Origin: Halomonas sp. JB37
GTDB lineage: Bacteria; Pseudomonadota; Gammaproteobacteria; Pseudomonadales; Halomonadaceae
DNA: 64,000 bases
NCBI RefSeq assembly: GCF_002332255.1
Contig: NZ_NRGW01000001.1
Coordinates: forward strand, 744,001 to 808,000
Direction of reading: 5' to 3'
Positions within the stretch are counted from its first letter, which is position 1. Every line of letters starts with the position of its first letter. Shown piece by piece: positions 17,639-26,364 of this stretch. The notes beneath the pieces are model-generated. The model did no database searches. It was not told the DNA's origin and worked only from the letters and a program-made list of their open reading frames with translations. A program made the position numbers and the translations under genes.

Positions 17639-19144
17639 TTAGCTTGCCATCATGTAAACACCAGGGCCAATCGGCCATCCCATGGCAAGCCAGAACATCA
17701 GGAACGCCGACCAAGCAATCAAAAAGCCGAGTGCCATCGGTAGCATCGTGGCAATCAGTGTTCCCAGCCCCATATCTGGCTTGTAACGCTGCATATAGAC
17801 CAGCGCGACCGAAAAGTACGGGCTCATTGGGGAAATAATGTTGGTGCTCGAATCGCCAATACGGAACATCGCCAATACAAAGGCTGGGTCAAAGTCGATC
17901 ATCATCAGCATTGGAACGAAAACCGGTGCCATTAATGCCCATTGAGCCGAGCCGCTGGTCATAAAGACGTTGAGTATCGCACTCATAGCAATAAATGCCC
18001 CGACTAAAGGCAGGCCGGTAAAGCCGGTGCTTTGCAGAATATTAGAGCCCTCAATGGCAATATATTGACCAAGTTCTGACCAGCGGAAGTAGGCAATAAA
18101 TTGCGATATTGCAAAAAACAGTACCAGCGTCGGCGCAAGATCACTGGCGGATTCTGCCATCCGCAGGGGCACGTCGCGGCTACTGGTAATTTTGCCGGTG
18201 GTGATGCCGTAGACCAAGCCAATCGTTACAAAATAGATAAACATCAGTGGCACTAGCGAGCGCAAGAAAGGCGATGGAATGAGACCACCTTCTGCATTGC
18301 GTAGCGGCGACGCCTCAGGAATCACTGCAATAAGCACCAGGGCCAGATAAATCAAGGTGGCAAAACCGACACGTTTAAGCCCCTTTTTTTCCGTAGCGCT
18401 TAGCTCTGGTTTAACGATGTCCGTTTTAAAATTTTTGTCCATCGGTAGGGTGCGCTGAAGCCTTGGCTCCACTATTTTGTCGATGATGAGCGTGCCAACG
18501 ATAGCTAGCACGAATACCGAGCAGGCAACGAAGTAGTAGTTGTCGACCGGCGAAATATAGGCGTCGGGATCGATCAGGCGCGCCGCGTCGGTGGTAATGC
18601 CCGCAAACAGTGCGTCTCCCACCGTTATGAACAAACTGGCATCAAAGCCAGCACCTGCGGCAGCGTAAGCCGCAGCGGCTCCGGCAATAGGATGACGGCC
18701 CACTGAGTAGTACAGCATGGCCGCCAGGGGGATCAGAATTAGATAGTTAGCATCGGATGCAACGCTGCCACAAATGCCTGCCAGAAATACGCAGAAGGTA
18801 AGCAGAGAAGGCGGAGCTTTCGCCACACTCGCCTGCATCAGTGTCGACATTAGGCCTACTTTATCCGCAAGGCCGATGCCGAACATGACCACCAAAATGA
18901 GCCCCAGCGGTGGGAAATTTACAAAGTTACTGACCACGCTGGTCAGCATGAATTCGATCCCGTCTGCAGAAAGCAGGTTGCGAACGGCGACGCTGTCGCC
19001 CGTTTGCGGGTTGATGGCAGAAACACCAAACATCGCGAGAATGGCGGAGATAACCACCACCACGGCGGCCAGAATGGCAAACAGAATAAACGGATGGGGG
19101 AGTTTATTGCCCACCCGCTCAATAGAAGAAAGTACGCCTTGCAT
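17639..19144 (-). CDS. AbgT-family transporter
   Basis: A 501-residue protein with about eleven membrane helices and the two hairpin regions of the AbgT fold. Recognisable segments are LPHPFILFAILAA at the start, FLAGICGSVASDANYLILIP, AAYAAAGAGFDASLFITVGD and the C-terminal ISPMSPYFSVALVYMQRYKP. AbgT proteins carry p-aminobenzoyl-glutamate into the cell, and some export sulfonamides. AAGGGC precedes the ATG. Just upstream in the same direction is an M20 amidohydrolase, so uptake of an N-acyl amino acid followed by hydrolysis is the likely pathway. Confidence 0.9.
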   Translation of the reverse strand: MQGVLSSIERVGNKLPHPFILFAILAAVVVVISAILAMFGVSAINPQTGDSVAVRNLLSADGIEFMLTSVVSNFVNFPPLGLILVVMFGIGLADKVGLMSTLMQASVAKAPPSLLTFCVFLAGICGSVASDANYLILIPLAAMLYYSVGRHPIAGAAAAYAAAGAGFDASLFITVGDALFAGITTDAARLIDPDAYISPVDNYYFVACSVFVLAIVGTLIIDKIVEPRLQRTLPMDKNFKTDIVKPELSATEKKGLKRVGFATLIYLALVLIAVIPEASPLRNAEGGLIPSPFLRSLVPLMFIYFVTIGLVYGITTGKITSSRDVPLRMAESASDLAPTLVLFFAISQFIAYFRWSELGQYIAIEGSNILQSTGFTGLPLVGAFIAMSAILNVFMTSGSAQWALMAPVFVPMLMMIDFDPAFVLAMFRIGDSSTNIISPMSPYFSVALVYMQRYKPDMGLGTLIATMLPMALGFLIAWSAFLMFWLAMGWPIGPGVYMMAS

Positions 19145-19201
19145 CGTTTTAGCCCTTATTATTAAACATTATTTTTAATCTAATGGGGTGTCGAGAGGCC
19201 A

Positions 19202-20371
19202 CTAACGCTGGGATAACACGCTTTTTGCCAGGGCCACAAACATGCCTGCAGCGACCGGTAAGATCTGGTCATTGAAATCATACTTTTCATTGTGTAGATA
19301 AGCGCTGTCACCGTTACCGACAAAGAAAAAACAGCCGGGCACTTCTTGTAGATAAAATGCAAAGTCCTCTGCGCCCATGGTCGGCATGTAATCTAGCTGC
19401 TGAATATCGTCGCTAACCGCATGCTTAGCGGCTATTGCCAGCACTCTTTCTGACCATTCTGGATCGTTAACTAGCGGCGGAATTTGATGAAGATGCTCAA
19501 TCTGGAAGTGCGCGCCGTGGGCTGTACATAGGCCCTGTATCACCTGCTCTAATTTGCCGGTCAGCGCCTCACGTGAAGAGGGGCGGTCACTGCGAATATT
19601 GATCAGCAGCTCAGCATGGCCGGGAATAACATTGGCGGCATCTCCGGCGTGAAAAGACGCTACCGTAATCACGCCAGCTTCGAGCGGAGACTTATGGCGA
19701 GCCACCAATCCCTGTAGCTGCTGTACCAGTGATGCGCCTACGTAAATAGGATCAACCGCCAGGTGCGGCATTGCAGCATGCCCGGAAACGCCCTTAATGA
19801 TGACTTTGTAAGTGTCGTTACCGCCCATGGCCGAACCGGATTTGACGAATAGCTGGCCGGCTGGAAAGCCAGGGCGGTTATGGTAGCCAAATACGGCGGA
19901 TACGTTAGGGTTTTCCAGCACGCCTGCCTTGACCATTAAGTCTGCACCGTTGCCGCCTTCCTCTCCTGGCTGGAACAGCAGCTTTATATAGCCGCATAGC
20001 TCATCACGCATCGCCATAATGGCCTCGGCGGCAAGCAGTAGCGTGGCGGTGTGCCCGTCGTGGCCGCAGGCGTGCATCAAGCCTTCCTGCTGGGAGCAGT
20101 GATCAAAAGCGTTAGCTTCCAGAATAGGAAGAGCATCCATATCGGCTCGGAAAGCAATCACGGGGCCGTCTCGCCCGGTGTCCAGTTCAGCCATCACACC
20201 CGTGATAGCAATGCCTTCTGTAACTGTGTAACCAAGCGCACGAAGTTGCTTTGCAACTAGCGTGGCAGTGTCGGTTTCTTGGAATTTAAGCTCAGGGTTT
20301 TGATGAAGCCTATGCCGCAGCGCGGTGGCATCTTGCAGCTGTTTTTCTGAAAAAACGTGTTTTGAAAGCAT
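19202..20371 (-). CDS. M20 family amidohydrolase (hippurate/aminoacyl-amide hydrolase type)
   Basis: A 389-residue cytosolic metallohydrolase. Metal-site motifs of the M20D group are all present: ACGHDGHTA, PGEEGGNGA with the catalytic Glu, YHNRPG and MGAEDFAFY near the C-terminus. Such enzymes cleave N-acyl amino acids, hippurate, p-aminobenzoyl-glutamate or auxin conjugates. CAGGAA precedes the ATG. It sits 57 bases upstream of the AbgT gene and is probably co-transcribed, which supports an acyl-amino-acid substrate; the exact one is unknown. Confidence 0.88.
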   Translation of the reverse strand: MLSKHVFSEKQLQDATALRHRLHQNPELKFQETDTATLVAKQLRALGYTVTEGIAITGVMAELDTGRDGPVIAFRADMDALPILEANAFDHCSQQEGLMHACGHDGHTATLLLAAEAIMAMRDELCGYIKLLFQPGEEGGNGADLMVKAGVLENPNVSAVFGYHNRPGFPAGQLFVKSGSAMGGNDTYKVIIKGVSGHAAMPHLAVDPIYVGASLVQQLQGLVARHKSPLEAGVITVASFHAGDAANVIPGHAELLINIRSDRPSSREALTGKLEQVIQGLCTAHGAHFQIEHLHQIPPLVNDPEWSERVLAIAAKHAVSDDIQQLDYMPTMGAEDFAFYLQEVPGCFFFVGNGDSAYLHNEKYDFNDQILPVAAGMFVALAKSVLSQR

Positions 20372-20512
20372 TGCCTGTTCCTGCCGTTATTAGCGTCATT
20401 ATTTTAGAGGCTATAAATTAAGCGACTTAGCAGACAGGAAGGAGAGGCTAGCGTGACAAGTTCGTTGCTTTTTGAGCAACAGTGGGTAGTGCTTTACGTT
20501 CAGCAGGCCACA

Positions 20513-20554
20513 CATCACCCCCCCTAGGTTAAATGAATCTAGGGGGGGGTGATG
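20513..20554 (-). terminator. C/G-rich hairpin after the TAXI gene
   Basis: Arms CATCACCCCCCCTAG and CTAGGGGGGGGTGATG (seven C against eight G) with an 11-base loop, five bases beyond the stop codon of the minus-strand TAXI gene. There is no T run, so it is a strong hairpin but a non-classical terminator. Confidence 0.6.
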
Positions 20555-20558
20555 TTTA

Positions 20559-21545
20559 TTACATCTCTGGCGGTAGAAGCTCGGCGGGTACGTCTAGGCC
20601 AATTTCCTGATAGTAGCGCACGGCGCCTGCATGAAGCGGGGAGGTAGTATTTTCAACAGAGATGGCTGGCGTCATCCCTTGGGCGGGAGCAAAGGTCTGG
20701 CTTAACCGCTCGATATTTTCCCAATAAGCACGTGTGAACTCGTAAACTGCATCTTCGGATAGATCAGCGCTGCTTGCGACGCCGATATAGGTGCCCAGCG
20801 TGGTCGTTTCTGGCATGTCCCGATAAGTGCCTGCTGGAATAGTCGCTGCAGATAAGAAGGGCAATTTTTCCGTTGCGGTCGCTACTTGTTCATCACTCAT
20901 TGATAGCACGCGCAAAGGTCGTGCCGAGTGAACCTCCGTAAAGGCTGGAATGGGGGGAATGCCGTTATAACTGAATCCAATGATGCGGCCATCCACAACG
21001 GCATCGGAGGCATCCGACATGCTCATACGCTGATAGTCGGGAGTGATTTCAAGCGCATCGAAGACGCGTTCGGTGATGTACTCGCCTCCGCCACCAATGC
21101 TACTGGGGTTAAAGCGCTGGCCGTCCAAGTCTTCAAACGTTTCGATACCGCTGTCCTGACGCACTGCCCAATGCATGGTGGAAGGGGCAACCCAAAGTAC
21201 CATTCTGATATCGTCGATAGCCTTGTTCTGATAGCGCCCTTCGCCATGATAAGCCTCGTAGGCGCCGGGGGCATCTACGAGTGCAAAATCGATCTCACCA
21301 CGACCTAAACGAATGGTATTTTCTTGAGAGCCCCCTGTTTCACGAACAGAAATTTCTAAAGGGGAGTCGCTGCTAATAAGCCTGGAAAGCTCGGAATAGC
21401 CGAAATACCAGCCTGAAGCCGTTGGAGCCACGCCAATGCTAACGGATTCGCTAGCCATCGCTTGCGCCGAAAAGCCTGCTAAGAGTATTGCTGCCGCTAA
21501 TGGTTGTCCAAAGACTCGAAACGATTGTGGACGCTGAATTTTCAT
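20559..21545 (-). CDS. TAXI-family TRAP transporter solute-binding protein (orphan)
   Basis: A 328-residue periplasmic protein with an N-terminal signal peptide ending near FSAQAMASE. The TAXI fold is indicated by SIGVAPTASGWYFGYSEL, ETGGSQENTIRLGRGEIDFALVD and the later FNPSSIGGGGE. The ATG at 21545 is chosen because AAGGGC lies nine bases before it and the signal peptide begins there. TAXI proteins normally feed a fused 4TM/12TM permease, but none is adjacent, so it must work with a distant permease or is a stranded gene. Confidence 0.85.
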   Translation of the reverse strand: MKIQRPQSFRVFGQPLAAAILLAGFSAQAMASESVSIGVAPTASGWYFGYSELSRLISSDSPLEISVRETGGSQENTIRLGRGEIDFALVDAPGAYEAYHGEGRYQNKAIDDIRMVLWVAPSTMHWAVRQDSGIETFEDLDGQRFNPSSIGGGGEYITERVFDALEITPDYQRMSMSDASDAVVDGRIIGFSYNGIPPIPAFTEVHSARPLRVLSMSDEQVATATEKLPFLSAATIPAGTYRDMPETTTLGTYIGVASSADLSEDAVYEFTRAYWENIERLSQTFAPAQGMTPAISVENTTSPLHAGAVRYYQEIGLDVPAELLPPEM

Positions 21546-21885
21546 TAGTACTATGCCCTTGTTGTGGTATTGGCCTGAGCCATCATAAGGCATAGTAACG
21601 TTCTAATGTCACACAATGGCAATTGTCGTTTCGACTAATAGAAAAGTTGCCGCTTGGATAAGAAATTTTCTTCCGATAGGCGCTGGGCGTTAGGGTGGCG
21701 TCAGCTCAGAGGCCTCTGAGATGGCCTCCGTTTGAGGCTCGGGTGTGTCATGCGGATCGGGGAAGCCCGGCATTCAGTCCTTGAATGATTTATCTATGAT
21801 TTGATGCTTTTTGTTACTTATGGTTTTTTATTATTATTTAAGTTGTCTGTATAGTAAATTTTGTCAGTATTTTGTTTATAAACCA

Positions 21886-21910
21886 CTGCTTTTCTTGCTA
21901 AGAAAAGCAG
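21886..21910. repeat. Perfect 11-bp stem-loop in the csu upstream region
   Basis: CTGCTTTTCTT and AAGAAAAGCAG separated by three bases. It could be a terminator, an attenuator or a regulator site 195 bases before the first pilin gene. Confidence 0.6.
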
Positions 21911-22029
21911 CTAATAAAGGCTGTCGAGATGCGCTATTTTTATTTTGTTTTGATATTAATAAAAATTAGTTTATAGTTATTTTTTATTAAAGAAAAATTG
22001 ATAAAAAGTCGTAACCACTAGCATTGTTA

Positions 22030-22045
22030 GCTGTCTATCGACAGC
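22030..22045 (+). repeat. Small stem-loop in the probable csu leader
   Basis: GCTGTC-TATC-GACAGC, 60 bases before the first pilin start codon, within the probable mRNA leader. The same CTGTCGA half also occurs near 21921. Confidence 0.45.
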
Positions 22046-22105
22046 CATAGCTAGTTGTGCCTTGATAATTTTGTTCAGCGGAATATCTCTTCCCAGGAGC
22101 TCACC

Positions 22106-22651
22106 ATGCTTGTATTGAACTTCTCTCGCACTGCTAGCCTGAGTACTTTGGCCGCGACGCTTTTCGTTACATCCACTTTAGCCAACGCTCAAAGCGTTAC
22201 CGGCACCATTGATGCCTCTATCACATTAGAGGCCACATGCTCAGTTGGTGGCATTGAAGGCACGGGAGTCGACTTCGGCAGCCTAGCATTTGGCAGCCAT
22301 TCGGCACTATTCGATCAAGTCGATACTGAAGTAGCGGGTGGCAGCGGTATCACAGTACTCTGCTCGCCGGGCGTTGCGCCCACATTTACATTAGTGGAAG
22401 GGGGGAATGATGGTGATGCAGCTCCCGCAACTCATGCAATGCAGAATACTGAAGGCGGCACTTTTGTGGGCTACACGTTATATACCGATGCAGCCCGCAC
22501 TGATCTGCTAGCTCTCAATGGAGACATCGTGCTAGACCCATTCACGAATACGGCTCAAACCATTTCGCTTTATGGCCGAGCTTTTGGTAGCCCAGGCAAC
22601 CTGCCTGCTGGTACCTACGAGGACACCCTACAAGTTCAGCTCGCCTGGTAG
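22106..22651 (+). CDS. Csu-type major pilin (spore coat U domain)
   Basis: A 181-residue secreted pilin. It has a signal peptide to about ANAQS, then one SCPU domain: DASITLEATCSVGG, FGSLAFGS, ITVLCSPG, and the C-terminal NLPAGTYEDTLQVQLAW donor/acceptor-type ending shared with CsuA/B. Two cysteines could form the conserved disulfide. The start at 22106 is supported by AGGAG eight bases upstream. It is the first gene of a five-gene archaic chaperone-usher operon and probably makes the rod. Confidence 0.85.
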   Translation: MLVLNFSRTASLSTLAATLFVTSTLANAQSVTGTIDASITLEATCSVGGIEGTGVDFGSLAFGSHSALFDQVDTEVAGGSGITVLCSPGVAPTFTLVEGGNDGDAAPATHAMQNTEGGTFVGYTLYTDAARTDLLALNGDIVLDPFTNTAQTISLYGRAFGSPGNLPAGTYEDTLQVQLAW

Positions 22652-22657
22652 CGTTGA

Positions 22658-23179
22658 ATGATTAAAGGCTGGCAACTTGTCAGTTCCGCAGTGATGGTAG
22701 CGGGGCTTTCTCAAGCCTCGCCAACCGACACCTTTATGGTATCGGCCACCATTACTCCGGGCTGTTTAATTAACCAAGAAATTCCGTCTAACGGAACACT
22801 CCTTGGCATGATAGGTAGTTTGGCTTTTGGTACTGCATCAGCACTTTCCCAAGACATGCACAGTGCATCACTAGTCACGTCAAGCGCCTTTACGTTGAGC
22901 TGTACGCCTGGAACGCCGCTAACGCTTCGAGTTGATGGCGGTCAGCAATGGGACGTAGAGCGCCAGCTCAAGCGTGTAAATGGAAACGAGACGCTCGCCT
23001 ATCAGCTTTATCAAGATGCCGCACTTCAGAACGCCATCGGGATCAGTCAACCAGTCTCCATAGATACTTCGACCACACCAGACAATATCACCTTGCCCAT
23101 TTGGGGCAGGCTGATGCTGCCGGGTAACTTGCCTGCCGGCAGTTACAGTGATGAATTATTAGTCACATTGGAGTGGTGA
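22658..23179 (+). CDS. Second Csu-type pilin subunit (CsuA or CsuB-like)
   Basis: A 173-residue SCPU-domain protein with a short signal peptide (cleavage near SQASP). The fold markers are ITPGCLINQ, IGSLAFGTASAL, FTLSCTPGTPLTLRVDGG and a C-terminus LPAGSYSDELLVTLEW like the first pilin. It starts six bases after the first pilin and is probably translationally coupled. Acinetobacter has CsuA and CsuB adaptor subunits in this place; here there is only one. Confidence 0.8.
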   Translation: MIKGWQLVSSAVMVAGLSQASPTDTFMVSATITPGCLINQEIPSNGTLLGMIGSLAFGTASALSQDMHSASLVTSSAFTLSCTPGTPLTLRVDGGQQWDVERQLKRVNGNETLAYQLYQDAALQNAIGISQPVSIDTSTTPDNITLPIWGRLMLPGNLPAGSYSDELLVTLEW

Positions 23180-23221
23180 CGTCTCATTGGCGGGATAATA
23201 AGTAACGAAAGGGAATACCTA

Positions 23222-23989
23222 GTGCGAATAATGCGTTTCAGTTACGTCATTGGCGTTCTCGCTTTGCTAAGCCTGCTGGCGAGCCCGATTTCCGCAATGG
23301 CTAGCTCTTTGTTGATCTGGCCCATTTACCCTGTTATCGAGAGCGACCAGCAAGCCAGTGCTCTTTGGCTCGAAAATCAAGGCAGTCAGCCAGCCAATAT
23401 GCAGCTGCGCATATTTGCGTGGTCACAAGAAAGAGGGGATGACCAGTATCAGACCCAGCAGTCAGTGGTAGGGAGTCCGCCAATGATGACAATCGCTCCC
23501 GGCGAGCGGCAGATGGTACGCCTGATTCGGCAGGCAGTGCCGCCCGTTGGTCAAGAGCAGGCCTACCGAATTATCATCGATGAAATTCCTGCGCTAGCAC
23601 CCGGTAATGAGGTGCAGAATACGCCACGCGCTGCGGTTAAGTTACAGATGCGTTACTCATTACCGCTTTTCGTTTACGGTGAAGGAGGCATTCCACCAGA
23701 ACGCGTAGCTAATCATAGTAATAGCGGGTTTTACCCAGGACTAAGCTGGCGGGTTATTCAACAGGGCGAGCAGGCGCAGTTGGAAATTCAGAATACTGGC
23801 CAACACCATGTGCGCCTGAGCCAAGTGGCCTTCAAACAAGGTGAAACACGCGCGGAAGTTTCCGCAGGTCTACTTGGCTATGTACTGCCCGGCGGTACGC
23901 GCCGCTGGCTACTACCCCCAGGAGTCAGGCCTATGGGCGAGCTACATGCGCAAATATTGGGTGAAAGCCATCGCGTTTTACCTAAATAG
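23222..23989 (+). CDS. csuC: Csu-type periplasmic pilus chaperone
   Basis: A 255-residue PapD-like chaperone. A signal peptide ends near ISAMAS; the N-terminal immunoglobulin-like domain contains SLLIWPIYPVIESDQQASALWLEN-type strands and the G1-strand region GERQMVRLIRQ. The GTG at 23222 is preferred since AAAGGG is correctly spaced to it; ATG 23231 is the alternative. It would fold pilin subunits and deliver them to the usher encoded next. Confidence 0.85.
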   Translation: MRIMRFSYVIGVLALLSLLASPISAMASSLLIWPIYPVIESDQQASALWLENQGSQPANMQLRIFAWSQERGDDQYQTQQSVVGSPPMMTIAPGERQMVRLIRQAVPPVGQEQAYRIIIDEIPALAPGNEVQNTPRAAVKLQMRYSLPLFVYGEGGIPPERVANHSNSGFYPGLSWRVIQQGEQAQLEIQNTGQHHVRLSQVAFKQGETRAEVSAGLLGYVLPGGTRRWLLPPGVRPMGELHAQILGESHRVLPK

Positions 23990-23997
23990 CCACCTGT

Positions 23998-26364
23998 ATG
24001 AATTGTCGCCTTAATCGGCTTTTTCGGGTATGCCTATTGTTGTGTTGTAGCGCTCTGCTACCCGCTATCACATCAATGCCGGCGCTTAGCCAAACACTTC
24101 CAGCGCCTCCTACTGCGGATAATGCCGATACCGTTCAGACGCTATATTTAGAGATCGTTCTCAATCAATACCCTACCCAGAGGGTTATTGCCGTTATCCA
24201 GAAAGATGACTCTCTGCTGATTAAGCGTGAATTGTTGATTGATATCGGGTTGCCTGCTGAGCGCTTAGCAGGCCAGGAGGAGGTCATCAATCTAAGTCGT
24301 TTGAGCGATGTAGAGGTTCAATATCACAGCCCGACCCAAAGGCTTTACATCAATGTTCCTCCTCACTGGCTATCCCGCCAGTATCACGCCAGCGCACGCA
24401 CGAATAGTCGTTATCCGTTGCAAGCAAGCCCAGGCGCGTTATTCAATTACGATGCCTACGTTAGCAGTGCTCGGCGAGGAGGCACTACGGCGAGTCTTGG
24501 TCATGAGGCACGCCTTTTCGGCACCACGGGAACATTCACCACTACGGGGATTTACCGACAAGCTTTGACGGGTGAAAGCGGCATTAACGAAGGCTATCGA
24601 CGTTTCGATACCCGCTGGGAGTACGCTGACCAAGAGACAATGGTTCACTACACCGCAGGTGACGTGATAACTCGGCCGCTAGGCTGGACCAACGCAGTGC
24701 GCTTAGGGGGAATTCAAATTTCCCGTGATTTCGCTCTTCGGCCGGATCTCGTGACATACCCTCTGCCCGAATTCTCGGGGGAAACGGCGGTTCCTACTAC
24801 CCTTGATCTATTTATTGATGGAACGCGCCAATCTTCCACGGCATTGGCCCCTGGTCCATTCACTCTAACTAATATGCCAATGGTGACCGGGGCGGGTGAG
24901 GCGATAATAGTCACTACGGATAGCCAGGGTCGCCGAGTATCTACTAATCTGCCCTTTTATATTTCTAGTGAATTATTAAGTCCGGGGCTAACTAGTTATA
25001 GTGCTAGTGTCGGTGCCCTACGCAAAGACTTTGGCCAGCGCGATTTTGCGTACCGCAATATTGCAGCTACCGGTAGCTATCGCCGTGGTATTAATGACTA
25101 TTTCACACTCGAGCTTCAGGCAGAGGCAGCCAGCGATGTTTCTACCGCAGGTGCGGGCGGCGCTTTTAAACTATGGCGGCTCGGCACGCTGGAGTCCGCC
25201 TATCGGCAGAGTTATAGCGAAGGTATTACAGGAGCATCATATACGACGGGATACCGCTACCGTAGTCGCGGCTTCAATATAGGGCTGCGTCATCAGGTGG
25301 AGCAGGCGGAGTTCGTCGACTTAGCCAACAGCATTCAACGTAACTCAAACTATAGAGCACAGCGAGAGATCTCTCAGCTCACCACCGGCCTCAGTTTGGG
25401 GCGTTTAGGCTCTTTGGCTGGTGGCTACTTCGATATTAAAACAGATCAAGATAGCCGTTCGCGTCTACTTAATCTGACCTACAGCCGCCCTTTATGGGAG
25501 CGTATGCATCTCTCGCTATCGGCTAACCGAGAAGTTGGTGGAGATTGGAGTGCTCTGGCACAAGTCACGTTACCGCTCAGTCGCCGCCCTGGCACGCTGA
25601 GCGCTAGCGTTCGCCGAGATGCTGAAGGGGGCATGTCCACTCGCACTCAATATACTCAAACAGCGCCGATACAGGGCGGTTGGGGTTGGAACCTAGCCTA
25701 TGAGCAACGCAGCTCCGAAAACGACTATCGTCAAGCTGAGTTAGCTTGGCGCGGGGCCGCTACTGAGTTGCGAGGCGGTACTTTCGGTACTCAACAAAAT
25801 GCCGTGCACTATGCTGATGCCAGGGGCTCACTAGTACGCATGGATAGCCAATGGTTTGCTGCCAACTACGTACGCGACGGATTTGTTGTGGTCAGCACCG
25901 ATGGCCAACCCGGTGTTCCAGTACGCTACGAGAATCAGTTGGTCGGCAGCACCCGAGACAGCGGCCACCTACTCGTCCCGTGGGCACGCGCCTACTACGC
26001 AGGAAAGTATGAGATAGACCCTTTAGTACTGCCCGCTAACCTGAGTGTGGCGCACGTTGAGCAGCGCGTCGCTGTCAATGCAAGAAGCGGCTATTTACTT
26101 AATTTTCCGGTTAAGCGCGTCATTGCAGCAACGCTAGTATTAGTCGACTCGCAGGGTGACCCTTTACCTCTCGGTTCCCGTGTCATAACCAACAGCGGTG
26201 CAGTTTCGCTAATAGGCTGGGATGGTCAGACCTATTTAGAAAACTTAGAAAGCGCTAATCAACTTCACGTAACGCTGCCCAGCGGCGATAGCTGCGAGCT
26301 AAGACTGGCCATTGACGTACTCTCTGATGAAATACACCACCTAGGAAGCCAATTATGTCGTTAG
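23998..26364 (+). CDS. csuD: Csu-type outer-membrane usher
   Basis: A 788-residue fimbrial usher with a signal peptide (about 32 residues) and an N-terminal chaperone-binding domain (TLYLEIVLNQYPTQRVI). A large beta-barrel region is interrupted by a plug domain around LDLFIDGTRQSS, and C-terminal domains end in a CELRL-type segment with paired cysteines. Ushers are the secretion pore and assembly platform. It begins eight bases after csuC and its last ten bases overlap csuE. Confidence 0.88.
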   Translation: MNCRLNRLFRVCLLLCCSALLPAITSMPALSQTLPAPPTADNADTVQTLYLEIVLNQYPTQRVIAVIQKDDSLLIKRELLIDIGLPAERLAGQEEVINLSRLSDVEVQYHSPTQRLYINVPPHWLSRQYHASARTNSRYPLQASPGALFNYDAYVSSARRGGTTASLGHEARLFGTTGTFTTTGIYRQALTGESGINEGYRRFDTRWEYADQETMVHYTAGDVITRPLGWTNAVRLGGIQISRDFALRPDLVTYPLPEFSGETAVPTTLDLFIDGTRQSSTALAPGPFTLTNMPMVTGAGEAIIVTTDSQGRRVSTNLPFYISSELLSPGLTSYSASVGALRKDFGQRDFAYRNIAATGSYRRGINDYFTLELQAEAASDVSTAGAGGAFKLWRLGTLESAYRQSYSEGITGASYTTGYRYRSRGFNIGLRHQVEQAEFVDLANSIQRNSNYRAQREISQLTTGLSLGRLGSLAGGYFDIKTDQDSRSRLLNLTYSRPLWERMHLSLSANREVGGDWSALAQVTLPLSRRPGTLSASVRRDAEGGMSTRTQYTQTAPIQGGWGWNLAYEQRSSENDYRQAELAWRGAATELRGGTFGTQQNAVHYADARGSLVRMDSQWFAANYVRDGFVVVSTDGQPGVPVRYENQLVGSTRDSGHLLVPWARAYYAGKYEIDPLVLPANLSVAHVEQRVAVNARSGYLLNFPVKRVIAATLVLVDSQGDPLPLGSRVITNSGAVSLIGWDGQTYLENLESANQLHVTLPSGDSCELRLAIDVLSDEIHHLGSQLCR

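Larger units (their letters stand above)
21546..22105. other. AT-rich control region upstream of the csu pilus operon
   Basis: About 560 bases without a gene. The part from 21780 to 22030 is strongly AT-rich, unlike the surrounding DNA, as is common for silenced surface-structure promoters. Two perfect hairpins lie in it, listed separately. Confidence 0.6.

Noticed and set aside
20464..20480. GTTGCT/AGCAAC hairpin as a terminator
   Set aside because: Only six pairs and no correctly placed T run; the stronger hairpin at 20513-20554 already follows the TAXI gene.
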